48,384 nucleotides of DNA from JBEIGE01 sp040382055 (GCA_040382055.1 JBEIGE010000022.1:1-48384); one strand, 5' to 3'. Positions 8,353-19,577 are shown, counted from the first letter of the stretch. Made by a program: numbers and translations. The notes: generated by a model from the letters alone, not told the origin.

Positions 8353-8907
8353 TCAGCGCGTCTGTTGTTGCGATTTGGCTTGAAAGTTGGCTTCCCACTG
8401 GGCGATGGGCAAAAACGTAGGGTCAGCGCGGCAAATCGATTCGGTTTCGCGCAAGATGTCCTCGTCTGATCTCGATAGATCCAGCGGGTCGCCATGAGGC
8501 TGGGATACATAGAAAGGCGTGTCAAAGTAAATCTCGACCGTGTTTCCCTCCGGGTCAAGGAGGTACACCGACAGTGCGTTGCCGTGGTTGAGCCCACGGA
8601 TCTGGGTCGCACCCAGCGCTTCTGCGGCCTTCCAGGCGTCCCGCATGTGCTGAATACTGGGCACCGCAAATGAAATCTGCATAACCGTGCTGAAAGTGGC
8701 TTCCGGTGGGCGACCCGAAGCCAGGACCAACTGATGATGCTGATCCGGGCTGGCACTCATGAATACCAAGGTGTTTTTGAATGTTCGGCCCACACCACGA
8801 TCAGTGATCGTGAGACCGAAAACGTCTGTGTAAAACTGAACCATGCGCTCCACATCTGTGACATAAATTCCAAAATGAGAGGGCGTGGGGCGTGAAACGT
8901 TGAGCAT
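8353..8907 (-). CDS. VOC-superfamily protein, extradiol dioxygenase-like
   Basis: A 184-residue vicinal oxygen chelate protein. Two beta-alpha-beta-beta-beta modules carry candidate metal ligands: His in SHFGIYV (about residue 11), His in QHHQLVLA, and Glu in GNTVEIYFD, the usual H-H-E set of extradiol dioxygenases. The length is shorter than the two-domain enzymes (about 290) and matches single-domain forms. With the FAH-family gene 48 bases downstream it suggests a ring-cleavage pathway; lyase or isomerase functions of the same superfamily remain possible. Confidence 0.8.
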   Translation of the reverse strand: MLNVSRPTPSHFGIYVTDVERMVQFYTDVFGLTITDRGVGRTFKNTLVFMSASPDQHHQLVLASGRPPEATFSTVMQISFAVPSIQHMRDAWKAAEALGATQIRGLNHGNALSVYLLDPEGNTVEIYFDTPFYVSQPHGDPLDLSRSDEDILRETESICRADPTFLPIAQWEANFQAKSQQQTR

Positions 8908-8937
8908 GGCCGTGTCTTGATAGGGGTTGGAGGGAAC

Positions 8938-9633
8938 TCAGACGGTCTTGAGGCGCAGCAGTGCCGCCTCGACATTTCGTTGTGTGCTGAGGATGTGTTC
9001 GGTGAGCAATGCACATGCAGTGTCTGCATCGCGCCGTAAGGTGGCGTTCATCAATTTTCGGTGTTCCTCTGCTTTGCGCCGGCCAATGACCCGGTGCCGG
9101 GCTGAGAAGCGCCGGTAGCGTTCGGCCTGATCCCAAAGGCTGGCACTCAAGGCCACCTGACGTGGCGAAGAACAGGCAGCCAGCAGAGCTGCATGAAACT
9201 GCTGATGCAGAGCGCTCCATTCGTCGTCAAGCACCAGGGGACCATCCCCAAAACGTGACTCCACCCGTTCAAGTCGATGGTGGGCTGCCACGATGGCGGC
9301 CTCCCAATCGTCATGGCCCTGGAGCGTTGCATCGCGCAAAGCAGGTACCTCTATCAGCAAACGCATGCGGGTGATGTCTGCAAGGTCATCGGCTGAAATG
9401 GGCGCAACCCTGAAACCACGACGCTCATCGGCCCGAACCAGGCCCTCCTGCGTCAAGCGGTTGAGCGCTTCCCGCAGCGGACTGCTGGATAAGCCATAGT
9501 GGCTTTGCAACTCTTCAAGCTTGAGTTTGCGACCGGCTTCAAGCTGGCCAACCAGCATGTCGCGTCGCAATTGTCGGAACGCCTGCTCGGCAAGTGGAAT
9601 TGTTGAATCGGCAGAGGCCTCTACTTTGTGCAT
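8938..9633 (-). CDS. GntR-family transcriptional regulator (FCD domain)
   Basis: The protein has an N-terminal winged helix (AFRQLRRDMLVGQLEAGRKL, then LSSSPLREALNRLTQEGLV) and a C-terminal all-helical FCD domain with Asp/His positions for a metal-carboxylate ligand (ALHQQFHAALLAA). It probably represses the operon it heads and responds to the pathway substrate. The start is uncertain: in-frame ATGs occur at 9633, 9639, 9651, 9669 and 9696, none with a good ribosome site. I chose 9633 (231 residues) because it places the usual short leader before the winged helix and leaves the 18-base repeats upstream. Confidence 0.85.
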   Translation of the reverse strand: MHKVEASADSTIPLAEQAFRQLRRDMLVGQLEAGRKLKLEELQSHYGLSSSPLREALNRLTQEGLVRADERRGFRVAPISADDLADITRMRLLIEVPALRDATLQGHDDWEAAIVAAHHRLERVESRFGDGPLVLDDEWSALHQQFHAALLAACSSPRQVALSASLWDQAERYRRFSARHRVIGRRKAEEHRKLMNATLRRDADTACALLTEHILSTQRNVEAALLRLKTV

Positions 9634-9671
9634 AAACATTATTTTGTGCATAAAAAGTGATTGATGCATCA
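9625..9671. promoter_or_regulatory. Three phased 18-base repeats at the GntR gene start
   Basis: TTTGTGCATAAA occurs at 9625-9636 and again, identical, at 9643-9654. A palindrome TGATGCATCA at 9662-9671 has the same centre spacing, with centres at 9630.5, 9648.5 and 9666.5. Each unit contains an in-frame ATG for the regulator. The array could be a multi-site operator for self-repression, or a tandem duplication of the start region. Both readings are inferences from position. Confidence 0.5.
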
Positions 9672-9761
9672 GGGTTTTCGCTAGGTCTGCGAACAACCGT
9701 GTTGTGAAGCTGGTCTGGGCGCTTGTTCATGACCCGGTTCCATGCAAGTAGAAAACACATC

Positions 9762-9779
9762 GTCTGTCAACGAACAGAC
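9762..9779. promoter_or_regulatory. Short perfect inverted repeat in the GntR/SGNH intergenic region
   Basis: GTCTGT and ACAGAC are separated by CAACGA. The element lies 50 bases before the SGNH hydrolase gene and could be an operator or a leader hairpin. It resembles a LexA site but the gap between CTGT and ACAG is six bases, not eight, so I do not call it one. Confidence 0.3.
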
Positions 9780-9829
9780 TGCGATAAGCGGATGCTTCAA
9801 TCTCGCGCTTTGACCAGACGGGCACTCCC

Positions 9830-10558
9830 ATGCAACACCTTGTGCGCAACACCATTCGCTGTGTGTTGCTTGCCGTCCTGTGGCCGGTTTTGTGGTTACA
9901 GGCGCGGCACGTGTTTCGCGTCACCCCGAAACTGCCCGAGGCCTCTGGACTACGCTTTGGCCAAAGCGGAAGCGGGCCCCATTGTCGAGTCCTGATCGCG
10001 GGCGACTCTGGCGCTGCAGGTGTCGGCGTATCCACGCAAGATGAGGCCTTGTGTGGTCAGCTTGTGCAGGGGCTAGCCAATCACTTCACGGTGGAGTGGC
10101 AACTGCTGGCAGCCAACGGCTTGGACTCCCCGGGGCTGGTTGCCATGCTGGACCAATTGCCTGCGCTGCCGTTCGATGTCGTAGTGCTTTCCATCGGTGC
10201 CAACGACGCTACCGGTCTGTGCACGCCAAAAAAATGGGTGCTGTGGCAGAGCCAATTGGCTTGCCTGATCGACGAGCGTTTCGCTCCGGGCCTACTGGTG
10301 CACACCACAGTCCCCCCGATGCACGCCTGCGAGGCCTTGCCACAGCCGCTGCGGTGGTTCATGGGAACCTGGGCCCATGAAATGAACCGGCTGCTGCAAG
10401 CCCTGTTTGGCGCGCATCGGCATCGCACCTTGTTGGGCCATCCTGCTTCTACCAACTCAACTGGCATGTCGATGGACGGCATTCATCCCAGTGCGCAGGG
10501 CTACCAAGTCTGGGCCGAAGGTTTGACCACGCATATCCTGGCTCATCATGGACAGTGA
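9830..10558 (+). CDS. SGNH/GDSL-family hydrolase
   Basis: A 242-residue SGNH hydrolase with all four blocks: GDS nucleophile block IAGDSGAAGVGVS, a Gly in block II (NGLDSPG), the Asn of SIGANDA in block III, and the Asp-His dyad of DGIHPSAQGY near the C-terminus. An N-terminal hydrophobic stretch (about residues 8-25) is an uncleaved anchor or signal peptide, so the enzyme likely acts in the periplasm or at the membrane as an esterase or lipase-like enzyme. It is divergent from the GntR gene. Substrate unknown. Confidence 0.85.
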   Translation: MQHLVRNTIRCVLLAVLWPVLWLQARHVFRVTPKLPEASGLRFGQSGSGPHCRVLIAGDSGAAGVGVSTQDEALCGQLVQGLANHFTVEWQLLAANGLDSPGLVAMLDQLPALPFDVVVLSIGANDATGLCTPKKWVLWQSQLACLIDERFAPGLLVHTTVPPMHACEALPQPLRWFMGTWAHEMNRLLQALFGAHRHRTLLGHPASTNSTGMSMDGIHPSAQGYQVWAEGLTTHILAHHGQ

Positions 10559-10803
10559 CGCATCAACCTTGGCCCGTCACCTCGAGGTGCTGCAAACCTC
10601 GCACACCATGGTCCAGCGGTCAGCTTTCTTTGGCCCCAGACGGTGGATGGCTAGCTCCCAGACGCTATGTTGGCTACCGTACAGACCCTGGCGCCAGCCG
10701 TGGCGACCATCGCCCCATGTTTGTCCCACACGCGCCGCATACCCTTCAAGTCCTCGCAGGCTCAATCGAACTCTGCCCCCTGGCACGTGACCCAAGCTGT
10801 CCC

Positions 10804-12474
10804 ATGCTGGACGCTCCGCACCCGTTGACCCATTACGCCTTGCAAAACGCGATTCTGGGTAGCGCCAGCTTTTCGATCATCGCTACCGATGCGAACGGCA
10901 TCATTCAACTCTTCAACACCGGGGCGGAGCGCATGCTCGGCTACGCCGCGGGGGAAGTGGTCAACAGGATCAGCCCCAGTGACATCCACGACCCGCAAGA
11001 GGTCAGTGAGCGTGCGCAGGCGCTCAGTGTGGAATTGGCCACCCCCATCAGCGCCGGCTTCGGTGCCCTGGCGTTCAAGGCCTCGCGCGGCATCGAAGAC
11101 GTGTATGAGTTGACCTACATCTGCAAGGACGGCAGTCGCTTTCCTGCCATCGTGTCTATTACTGCGCTGCGCGATGATTACGATGCCATCATCGGCTACC
11201 TGCTGATCGGCGCAGACAACTCACAACGCAAGAAGGCGGCCCAGGAGCTGCAAAAGGCCAAGCTCGCGGCCGAGGAAGCCAACCGTGCCAAGTCGGATTT
11301 TTTGTCGTCGATGAGCCATGAACTGCGTACGCCACTGTCGGCCATATTGGGGTTTGCCCAGCTTATTGACTCTGGCCAGCCGCCGCCCACCCCCACCCAG
11401 AAGCGCAGCCTGGACCAGATACAGCAAGGCGGTTGGTACCTGCTGGAACTGATCAACGAAATCCTTGACCTCGCGCTCATTGAGTCCGGACGCATGTCCC
11501 TGTCACCCGAACCCGTGTCGCTGGCTGCCGTGCTGCTCGAATGCGAAGGCATGATCGTTCCGCAAGCCAGCAAGCGCGCCATCCGCGTGAACTTCCCCGT
11601 GCTCTCTGAGGAGTACTTCGTCAAGGCCGACCGTACCCGTGTCAAGCAGATCCTGCTTAACTTGCTGTCTAACGCCATCAAGTACAACCGAGTCGGCGGG
11701 GTCGTCACCGTGACGGGCGTCGCGTTGCCTGCGAACCGCATACGGGTCAGCGTTGAAGACACCGGGTACGGTCTGACACCCGCACAAATTGGCGCACTGT
11801 TTCAGCCCTTCAACCGCCTCGGGCAGGAGGCGCTCACCGAACAAGGTACCGGCATCGGACTGGTGGTTACCAAAAAACTGGTCGAATTGATGGGCGGCAC
11901 CATTGGTGTGGAGAGCAGGCCGGAGGTGGGCAGTACATTCTGGTTCGAGTTAAACCTCACAACTGAGCGGCAGATACCGCCAGTCGCGGCAGCACCGGCT
12001 GATGCAAAGGCTGGACACGCGAAAAGCGAAATATTGCGCCACCGCCTGCTCTATGTGGAAGACAACCCAGCCAACTTGCTGCTGGTGGAAGAACTGATTG
12101 CCCGACGCACCGACATTGAACTGTTCAGCGCCCGCGATGGCGACGCCGGGGTCGCTCTGGCCCGCAGTCTGTTGCCCGATGTGATTCTGATGGACATCAA
12201 CCTGCCGGGAATCAGCGGCGTCAAGGCCATGAAAATTCTTGCCGAAGACCCGCTGACCCGCCACATTCCCATCATGGCGCTGAGCGCTAACGCCCTGCCA
12301 CGCGACATGGAGCGCGGACTGGAAGCGGGCTTCTACCGCTACCTGACCAAGCCGATCAAAGTGCAGCCTTTCATGATCGCCCTGGATGAAGCCTTTGCCT
12401 TTGCCTCGCTCTCCACCCTTGCCCATGCACCCCGCCACCACAGTACGACCGATGTCAATCCCTTTCACGCCTGA
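10804..12474 (+). CDS. Hybrid sensor histidine kinase (PAS-HisKA-HATPase-REC)
   Basis: A soluble hybrid kinase of about 556 residues. A PAS domain (about 13-135) is followed by a short coiled coil, a HisKA domain with phospho-accepting His172 in SMSHELRTPL, an HATPase_c domain with N, G1 and G2 boxes (NLLSNAIKYN, VEDTGYGL, GTGIGLVVTKKLVELMGG), and a C-terminal receiver with Asp464 in ILMDINLPG. No membrane helices are seen, so it senses a cytoplasmic cue. The frame is open back to a GTG at 10555, but the 83 extra residues are rich in Pro, Arg, Trp and Cys and look non-coding; 10559-10803 is then a 245-base gap in which I see no clear element. The next gene overlaps its end. Confidence 0.87.
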   Translation: MLDAPHPLTHYALQNAILGSASFSIIATDANGIIQLFNTGAERMLGYAAGEVVNRISPSDIHDPQEVSERAQALSVELATPISAGFGALAFKASRGIEDVYELTYICKDGSRFPAIVSITALRDDYDAIIGYLLIGADNSQRKKAAQELQKAKLAAEEANRAKSDFLSSMSHELRTPLSAILGFAQLIDSGQPPPTPTQKRSLDQIQQGGWYLLELINEILDLALIESGRMSLSPEPVSLAAVLLECEGMIVPQASKRAIRVNFPVLSEEYFVKADRTRVKQILLNLLSNAIKYNRVGGVVTVTGVALPANRIRVSVEDTGYGLTPAQIGALFQPFNRLGQEALTEQGTGIGLVVTKKLVELMGGTIGVESRPEVGSTFWFELNLTTERQIPPVAAAPADAKAGHAKSEILRHRLLYVEDNPANLLLVEELIARRTDIELFSARDGDAGVALARSLLPDVILMDINLPGISGVKAMKILAEDPLTRHIPIMALSANALPRDMERGLEAGFYRYLTKPIKVQPFMIALDEAFAFASLSTLAHAPRHHSTTDVNPFHA

Positions 12475-13291
12475 AATCCTTGCCGCATGCATCTTGATCG
12501 TTGACGATCAGGTTGCCAATGTCCAGTTGCTGACCGAGCTGCTATTGCAGGAAGGCTACAGCAACGTGAGTTCCACCACACAGCCACTAGAGGTCTGTGC
12601 ATTGCATCGCAAAACCCCTTTCGATCTGATTCTGCTTGACCTGCAGATGCCGGGCATGGACGGCTTTCAGGTCATGGAGGGTCTCAAGACCAATGTGGCA
12701 GATGCCTACCTTCCCGTGATCGTTCTGACAGCGCAGCCCGGGCACAAGCTGCGTGCCCTGCAGGCAGGGGCCAAAGACTTCATCAGCAAGCCCTTTGATC
12801 TGGTCGAGGTTAAAACGCGCATCCACAATATGCTGGAAGTGCGGTTGTTACACCGCCATCTGGAGGAAATCAACGCCAGGCTGGAAGCGACCGTACTGGA
12901 GCGTACCGCCGAGCTACGGGAAAGTGAGGCGCGCTTTCGCAGCCTGACAGAGTTGGCCTCCGACTGGTACTGGGAGCAGGACGAAGAAGGGCACTTCACG
13001 CGGGTATCGGGCCCGGTGCTGGAAATGCTGGGTCTGAGCGTGGAGCCCCTGCATGGGGCGCAAGAAGAACTGCCGCTGGACGGCTGGATTGAAGCTGAGC
13101 GCGCAGCCTTGCAGGCCATGGTCGCGCAACGTCAGCCCTTTATTGACTTTGTGTTTCATCGCGTTGGTGCCAATGGGCTGCAGCAGCAGTTTCGCGTGAG
13201 CGGCGAGCCCATGTTCAATCAGGCTTTTCGCTACCTGGGCTACCGTGGCATCGGTGTTGAGGTGCGCCATGCAAGCCCCAGCGCCGCCTGA
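12452..13291 (+). CDS. Response regulator: receiver, coiled coil and PAS, no output domain
   Basis: The 279-residue protein starts with a receiver domain (acidic pair in LIVDDQ, phospho-acceptor Asp63 in LLDLQMPGMDG, Lys in ISKPFD), continues with a coiled coil (RLEATVLERTAELRESE) and ends with a PAS domain (about 155-270). No DNA-binding, GGDEF, EAL or kinase part follows. It may relay a signal by protein contact or modulate the hybrid kinase. The start at 12452 lies inside the last 23 bases of the kinase gene, and its own end overlaps the Crp/Fnr-like gene, so the three are co-translated and probably one pathway. Confidence 0.85.
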   Translation: MSIPFTPEILAACILIVDDQVANVQLLTELLLQEGYSNVSSTTQPLEVCALHRKTPFDLILLDLQMPGMDGFQVMEGLKTNVADAYLPVIVLTAQPGHKLRALQAGAKDFISKPFDLVEVKTRIHNMLEVRLLHRHLEEINARLEATVLERTAELRESEARFRSLTELASDWYWEQDEEGHFTRVSGPVLEMLGLSVEPLHGAQEELPLDGWIEAERAALQAMVAQRQPFIDFVFHRVGANGLQQQFRVSGEPMFNQAFRYLGYRGIGVEVRHASPSAA

Positions 13292-14009
13292 GAATAACCG
13301 CTTGCTGGCGGCACTGCCGCGCGAGGTCTTTCGCCGCATTGCGGCCGAGTTGCAGCCAGTGCCCTTGATGCTTGGGGCGATGTTGTATGAACCCAGCTCC
13401 AAACTCAAGGCGGCCTATTTCCCCACCAGCGCCATCGTGTCCTTGCATTACGTCACAGAGTCTGGCGCTTCGGTCGAGACGGCTTCCGTGGGGCTTGAAG
13501 GCATGGTGGGCGTGACCTTGCTGATGGGCGGCCAGACCACACCCAGCTCAGCGGTGGTCATTGCGTCGGGCCACGCCTACCGGCTGGACGCGCGGGTGTT
13601 GATGCACGAGTTTGAGCAAGAGCCAGCCGTACGCAGCCTGCTGTTGCGTTACACGCAGGGCCTGCTGACCCAGATCAGCCAGAACGCCGTCTGCCACCGC
13701 CACCACAGCATCGAGAACCAGTTATCACGATGGTTGCTGCGCATCGTAGATCGAGATCCCGCGGGGCAGTTGGTCATGACCCAGGAACTGCTGGCCCACA
13801 TCCTGGGAGTTCGCCGGGAAAGTGTGACCGAGGTTGCTGGTCGTCTGCAAAGTGCCGGGTGTGTCAGCTACCGCCGGGGTCATATTTCCGTACTTGACCG
13901 CGGCGCGTTGGAAAAACGCACGTGCGAGTGTTATGGCATGTTGCGCAAGGAATGGACACGCTTGGTGCCCGAGGTGCCGCAAGCATGTCGAGAACAGCAA
14001 ATGGCCTGA
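13269..14009 (+). CDS. Crp/Fnr-family transcriptional regulator
   Basis: A 246-residue protein with a cyclic-nucleotide-binding-like beta barrel (about 20-130; FPTSAIVSLHYV and EGMVGVTLLMGG) and a C-terminal winged helix containing TQELLAHILGVRRESVTEVA as recognition region. The cysteine cluster of Fnr and the phosphate-binding signature of Crp are not apparent, so the ligand is unknown. The ATG at 13269 lies 23 bases within the end of the response-regulator gene. It is a plausible transcriptional output of the kinase and regulator pair, because that pair has no DNA-binding domain of its own; this is an inference from gene order. Confidence 0.87.
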   Translation: MQAPAPPENNRLLAALPREVFRRIAAELQPVPLMLGAMLYEPSSKLKAAYFPTSAIVSLHYVTESGASVETASVGLEGMVGVTLLMGGQTTPSSAVVIASGHAYRLDARVLMHEFEQEPAVRSLLLRYTQGLLTQISQNAVCHRHHSIENQLSRWLLRIVDRDPAGQLVMTQELLAHILGVRRESVTEVAGRLQSAGCVSYRRGHISVLDRGALEKRTCECYGMLRKEWTRLVPEVPQACREQQMA

Positions 14010-14074
14010 GCAAAGGCAGCAGAAGCCATTGGGCATTCATCAAGCGCCCATTCGGTAATTGCTTGCCGAAGTCC

Positions 14075-14600
14075 ATGCCATACTTTGCCGCCCTAGCCGC
14101 GTGGACCCTGTCGGTTTCGGCTCAGCCGCGCGACGAGGACGCCTGAACTGGGGGTCAATGCGCTTGTGGAGGCGTCTGATGTGGTTTCCAGGACCATGGA
14201 CCTGGACGACAAGGCGCGAGCCTTGCGCTTCAACTGGACCATCGTGAAGTCAGGTGGCGTGCCTAACATCATTCCTGACGAAGCCTATTTGGAGGCCAAT
14301 ATCCGCTATGCCCTCAAAGCCGACCTGGAGGCCCTGCTCAAGACGCTGGAAGACCGCGTTCTCAACCGCAAGAAGCTCGCCAAGTCGGACATCAAGATCA
14401 CCGTGGGCGTCGTACCCACCAGCGGTGGCGGAACTGATGCCGCCTACGCCGCGCTCGGCGGCAAGCCGGTGATTGAGAGCTTGGGCTTGCCCGGATTTGG
14501 TTACCACAGCAACCAGGCCGAGTACGTGATGATCGACGCCATTCCACGGCGGCTATACCTGGCCAGTCGGATGATCATGGATCTGGGGCAAGGGAAGTAA
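14075..14600 (+). pseudogene. Remnant of M20 glutamate carboxypeptidase-like gene
   Basis: From about 14142 the frame reads PELGVNALVEASD and runs to SLGLPGFGYHSNQAEYV and a C-terminal ASRMIMDLGQGK, the tail of secreted M20 peptidases of the CPG2 type. The catalytic domain before it, with the zinc ligands HxD, E and D, is missing. A second deletion seems to remove about 35 residues between ITVGVVPTSG and GGTDAAYAALGG. Just upstream, a different frame (14075-14146) encodes a signal-peptide-like stretch ending SVSAQPRDEDA and then stops, consistent with the original start of the same gene joined out of frame by the deletion. No active product is expected. Confidence 0.75.
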
Positions 14601-14656
14601 TTCAAAGCGAAACGTTGTTGCCTGAGTTTGTGGTCTAGCCCCGTTATTCAAATCAG

Positions 14657-14700
14657 CATGAAATTCGAATATTGAATGTTTGAATTTCATGGTTTATATG
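14657..14700 (+). promoter_or_regulatory. Promoter with overlapping 10-bp inverted repeat before the ATPase gene
   Basis: A -35 TTGAAT (14672-14677) and -10 TATATG (14695-14700) are separated by exactly 17 bases. A perfect inverted repeat, CATGAAATTC (14657-14666) and GAATTTCATG (14682-14691), brackets the -35 and ends just before the -10, an ideal operator position. Transcription would begin about seven bases before the ATG at 14714, giving a nearly leaderless message, in line with the absence of a ribosome site. Confidence 0.6.
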
Positions 14701-14713
14701 CTAGCATTTCTTA

Positions 14714-15865
14714 ATGCTGCAACGAAAAACACTTGAAGAATCCGTCCGAACAGCCTTGGGCCGATCGCGCGGGGTGGTTCTGTGCGGGCCGCGCCAATCC
14801 GGCAAAAGCAGCCTGGCCCGCAAGTTTCTAAGCCGCGATTCACCCAATTACTTTGACCTTGAGTACCCCCCCCACGCGCTGCAGCTGGAACAGGCGGCAT
14901 TTGTTCTGGAAAAACTGACCGGTCTGGTCGTGATTGATGAAGTTCAGCTAAGGCCCGGGTTGTTTCCCTTGTTGCGCACCCTGATGGACAGGTCGGATGC
15001 CTTCGGTCAGTATCTTTTGTTGGGAAGCGCATCCCCCGAATTGCTGCGTCAGTCGGGGGAGTCTTTGTTGGGCCGGGTGGAAACAGTGGAGGTGGCTGGC
15101 TTTGACGTGCAGGAGGTATGTGCAGACGCGGGGGAGTACAGCAGCGATGCCGTGAACCGTTTATGGCTGCGTGGCGGCTACCCTCGTTCTTATCTGGCAG
15201 CGTCTGATCAAGACAGCCATGCCTGGCTGGCAGGCGCGGTAGAAAACCATGTGCGAGTGGACATGCCGCAGTTTGGCATCAACATTGCTGCACCCGCCAT
15301 GCTACGGTTTTGGCGCATGCTGGCACACTACCACGGTCAAATCTGGTCTGCTGCGCCATCGGCACAGTCGATGGGCGTGTCAGAGCCGACCATACGAAGG
15401 TACCTCGATACCTTGACCCAGACCCTGATGATTCGCCAGATTCAGCCCTGGCATCAAAATCTGAGCAAGCGCCAAGTTAAGGCGCCCAAGATTTACTTTC
15501 GCGACACAGGGCTGTTGCACATGCTGATGGGTATCAAGACCATGGCTGAGCTGGTCTCACACCCGAACAGCGGTGCAAGCTGGGAGGGCTTTGCACTGGA
15601 GCAGGTATTGCGTATTGCCAAGCCCGATGAAGCCTTTTTCTGGGCTACCCATCAAGGTGCTGAGCTGGATTTATTGCTGTTGCGTGGCCAGCAGCGAATT
15701 GGCGTGGAGTTCAAGCGGGCAGACGCACCCAGAGTTACGCCCAGCATGCGCATTGCCATGCATGACCTTGAACTTGATGCGCTTTATGTCATCTACCCTG
15801 GCTTGCACCGTTACCCCATGGGCGAGGGCGTTGAGGCGGTGCCGCTGTGGTCGTTATTGCCTTGA
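14714..15865 (+). CDS. AAA ATPase with C-terminal DUF4143 (nuclease-like) domain
   Basis: A 383-residue protein with Walker A GPRQSGKS at residues 25-32, Walker B LVVIDEVQ, and a C-terminal DUF4143 domain. The tail shows the spacing of a PD-(D/E)XK fold: a Glu in WEGFALEQVL, then GAELDLLLL and GVEFKRAD. These proteins are widespread, often horizontally mobile, and lack a settled function. No ribosome site precedes the ATG; a near-leaderless promoter with an inverted repeat does. A relative with the same architecture lies at 43153-44310. The GC-poor upstream region against its neighbours also suggests acquisition. Confidence 0.85.
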   Translation: MLQRKTLEESVRTALGRSRGVVLCGPRQSGKSSLARKFLSRDSPNYFDLEYPPHALQLEQAAFVLEKLTGLVVIDEVQLRPGLFPLLRTLMDRSDAFGQYLLLGSASPELLRQSGESLLGRVETVEVAGFDVQEVCADAGEYSSDAVNRLWLRGGYPRSYLAASDQDSHAWLAGAVENHVRVDMPQFGINIAAPAMLRFWRMLAHYHGQIWSAAPSAQSMGVSEPTIRRYLDTLTQTLMIRQIQPWHQNLSKRQVKAPKIYFRDTGLLHMLMGIKTMAELVSHPNSGASWEGFALEQVLRIAKPDEAFFWATHQGAELDLLLLRGQQRIGVEFKRADAPRVTPSMRIAMHDLELDALYVIYPGLHRYPMGEGVEAVPLWSLLP

Positions 15866-15909
15866 AGTCAGCTTCGTGAACAAGATGCTTCTAGCCAGGT
15901 GCCGGTGAA

Positions 15910-19005
<3,096 letters not shown>

Positions 19006-19236
19006 AACCCACCATGATAGTGAAGTCCGGGCGGCTTGCCCATAAGCTGGTTAACGGGCGTCTGGTGCTCGGGCCCAGCTTGCTTGACCGCATGAATGTT
19101 TTTGCGCGGGTTTTCAGTCCATGTCGCGATGGTCATGGTTTGCCCTTATTCCCGGCTCCGGTTGTTTCTGGGTAAGATCAAATTGCCTTTCGTTTAATAT
19201 AGGCATCTTTTTTCAACCCCCAAGGGAGTATTTTTA

Positions 19237-19530
19237 ATGTTCAAGTCTGTTTTTACCGCGCTGCTCGCGAGCCTTTTTTTGCTGGGTTGCGCCAATCAGC
19301 GGTTTAATATTGCCGGCGACGTGTCCTCCACGGCGCCAAAAATGGAAGATAGCCAGGCTTTTTTTGTTGATGGCATAGGCCAAAAAACGACGGTCGATGC
19401 TGCGCAAACTTGTGGCGGTGCTGCCAAAGTGGTAGGGGTTGCTGTTGAGCAAACCGGGTTGGATGTGTTGCTGCGTGTGGTGACTTTGGGCATTTACACA
19501 CCGCTTACCGCCCGTGTGTATTGCAAGTAA
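19237..19530 (+). CDS. Bor/Iss-family lipoprotein, copy 1
   Basis: A 97-residue lipoprotein with signal peptide and lipobox LFLLGC. The mature part matches the lambda Bor (Iss) family: FFVDGIGQKTTVDAAQTCGG and a closing LGIYTPLTARVYC. Bor is an outer-membrane lipoprotein of lambda lysogens linked to serum survival; a role in an environmental bacterium is unknown. AAGGGAG precedes the ATG by about eight bases. A closely similar gene follows after 47 bases, so this is a tandem duplication. Confidence 0.85.
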   Translation: MFKSVFTALLASLFLLGCANQRFNIAGDVSSTAPKMEDSQAFFVDGIGQKTTVDAAQTCGGAAKVVGVAVEQTGLDVLLRVVTLGIYTPLTARVYCK

Positions 19531-19539
19531 TCTCCTTGT

Positions 19540-19566
19540 AACCTCATCTCATTTAACCTCATCTCA
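19540..19566. repeat. 12-base direct repeat between the bor-like genes
   Basis: AACCTCATCTCA occurs at 19540-19551 and 19555-19566, separated by TTT. It fills much of the short spacer between the two lipoprotein genes and may be a trace of the duplication or a slippage product. Confidence 0.6.
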
Positions 19567-19577
19567 GAAAGACATTT

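Noticed and set aside
9762..9779. LexA-like site CTGT...ACAG
   Set aside because: The spacer is six bases instead of eight, and the neighbouring SGNH and GntR genes are not SOS functions.
10555..10803. N-terminal extension of the hybrid kinase from a GTG
   Set aside because: The added residues are compositionally like a shadow frame and precede the PAS domain without motif; kept only as an alternative start.
19006..19236. SOS box expected upstream of uvrA
   Set aside because: No CTGT-N8-ACAG pattern was found by eye in this interval; it holds no other clear element than the ribosome site of the first bor-like gene.
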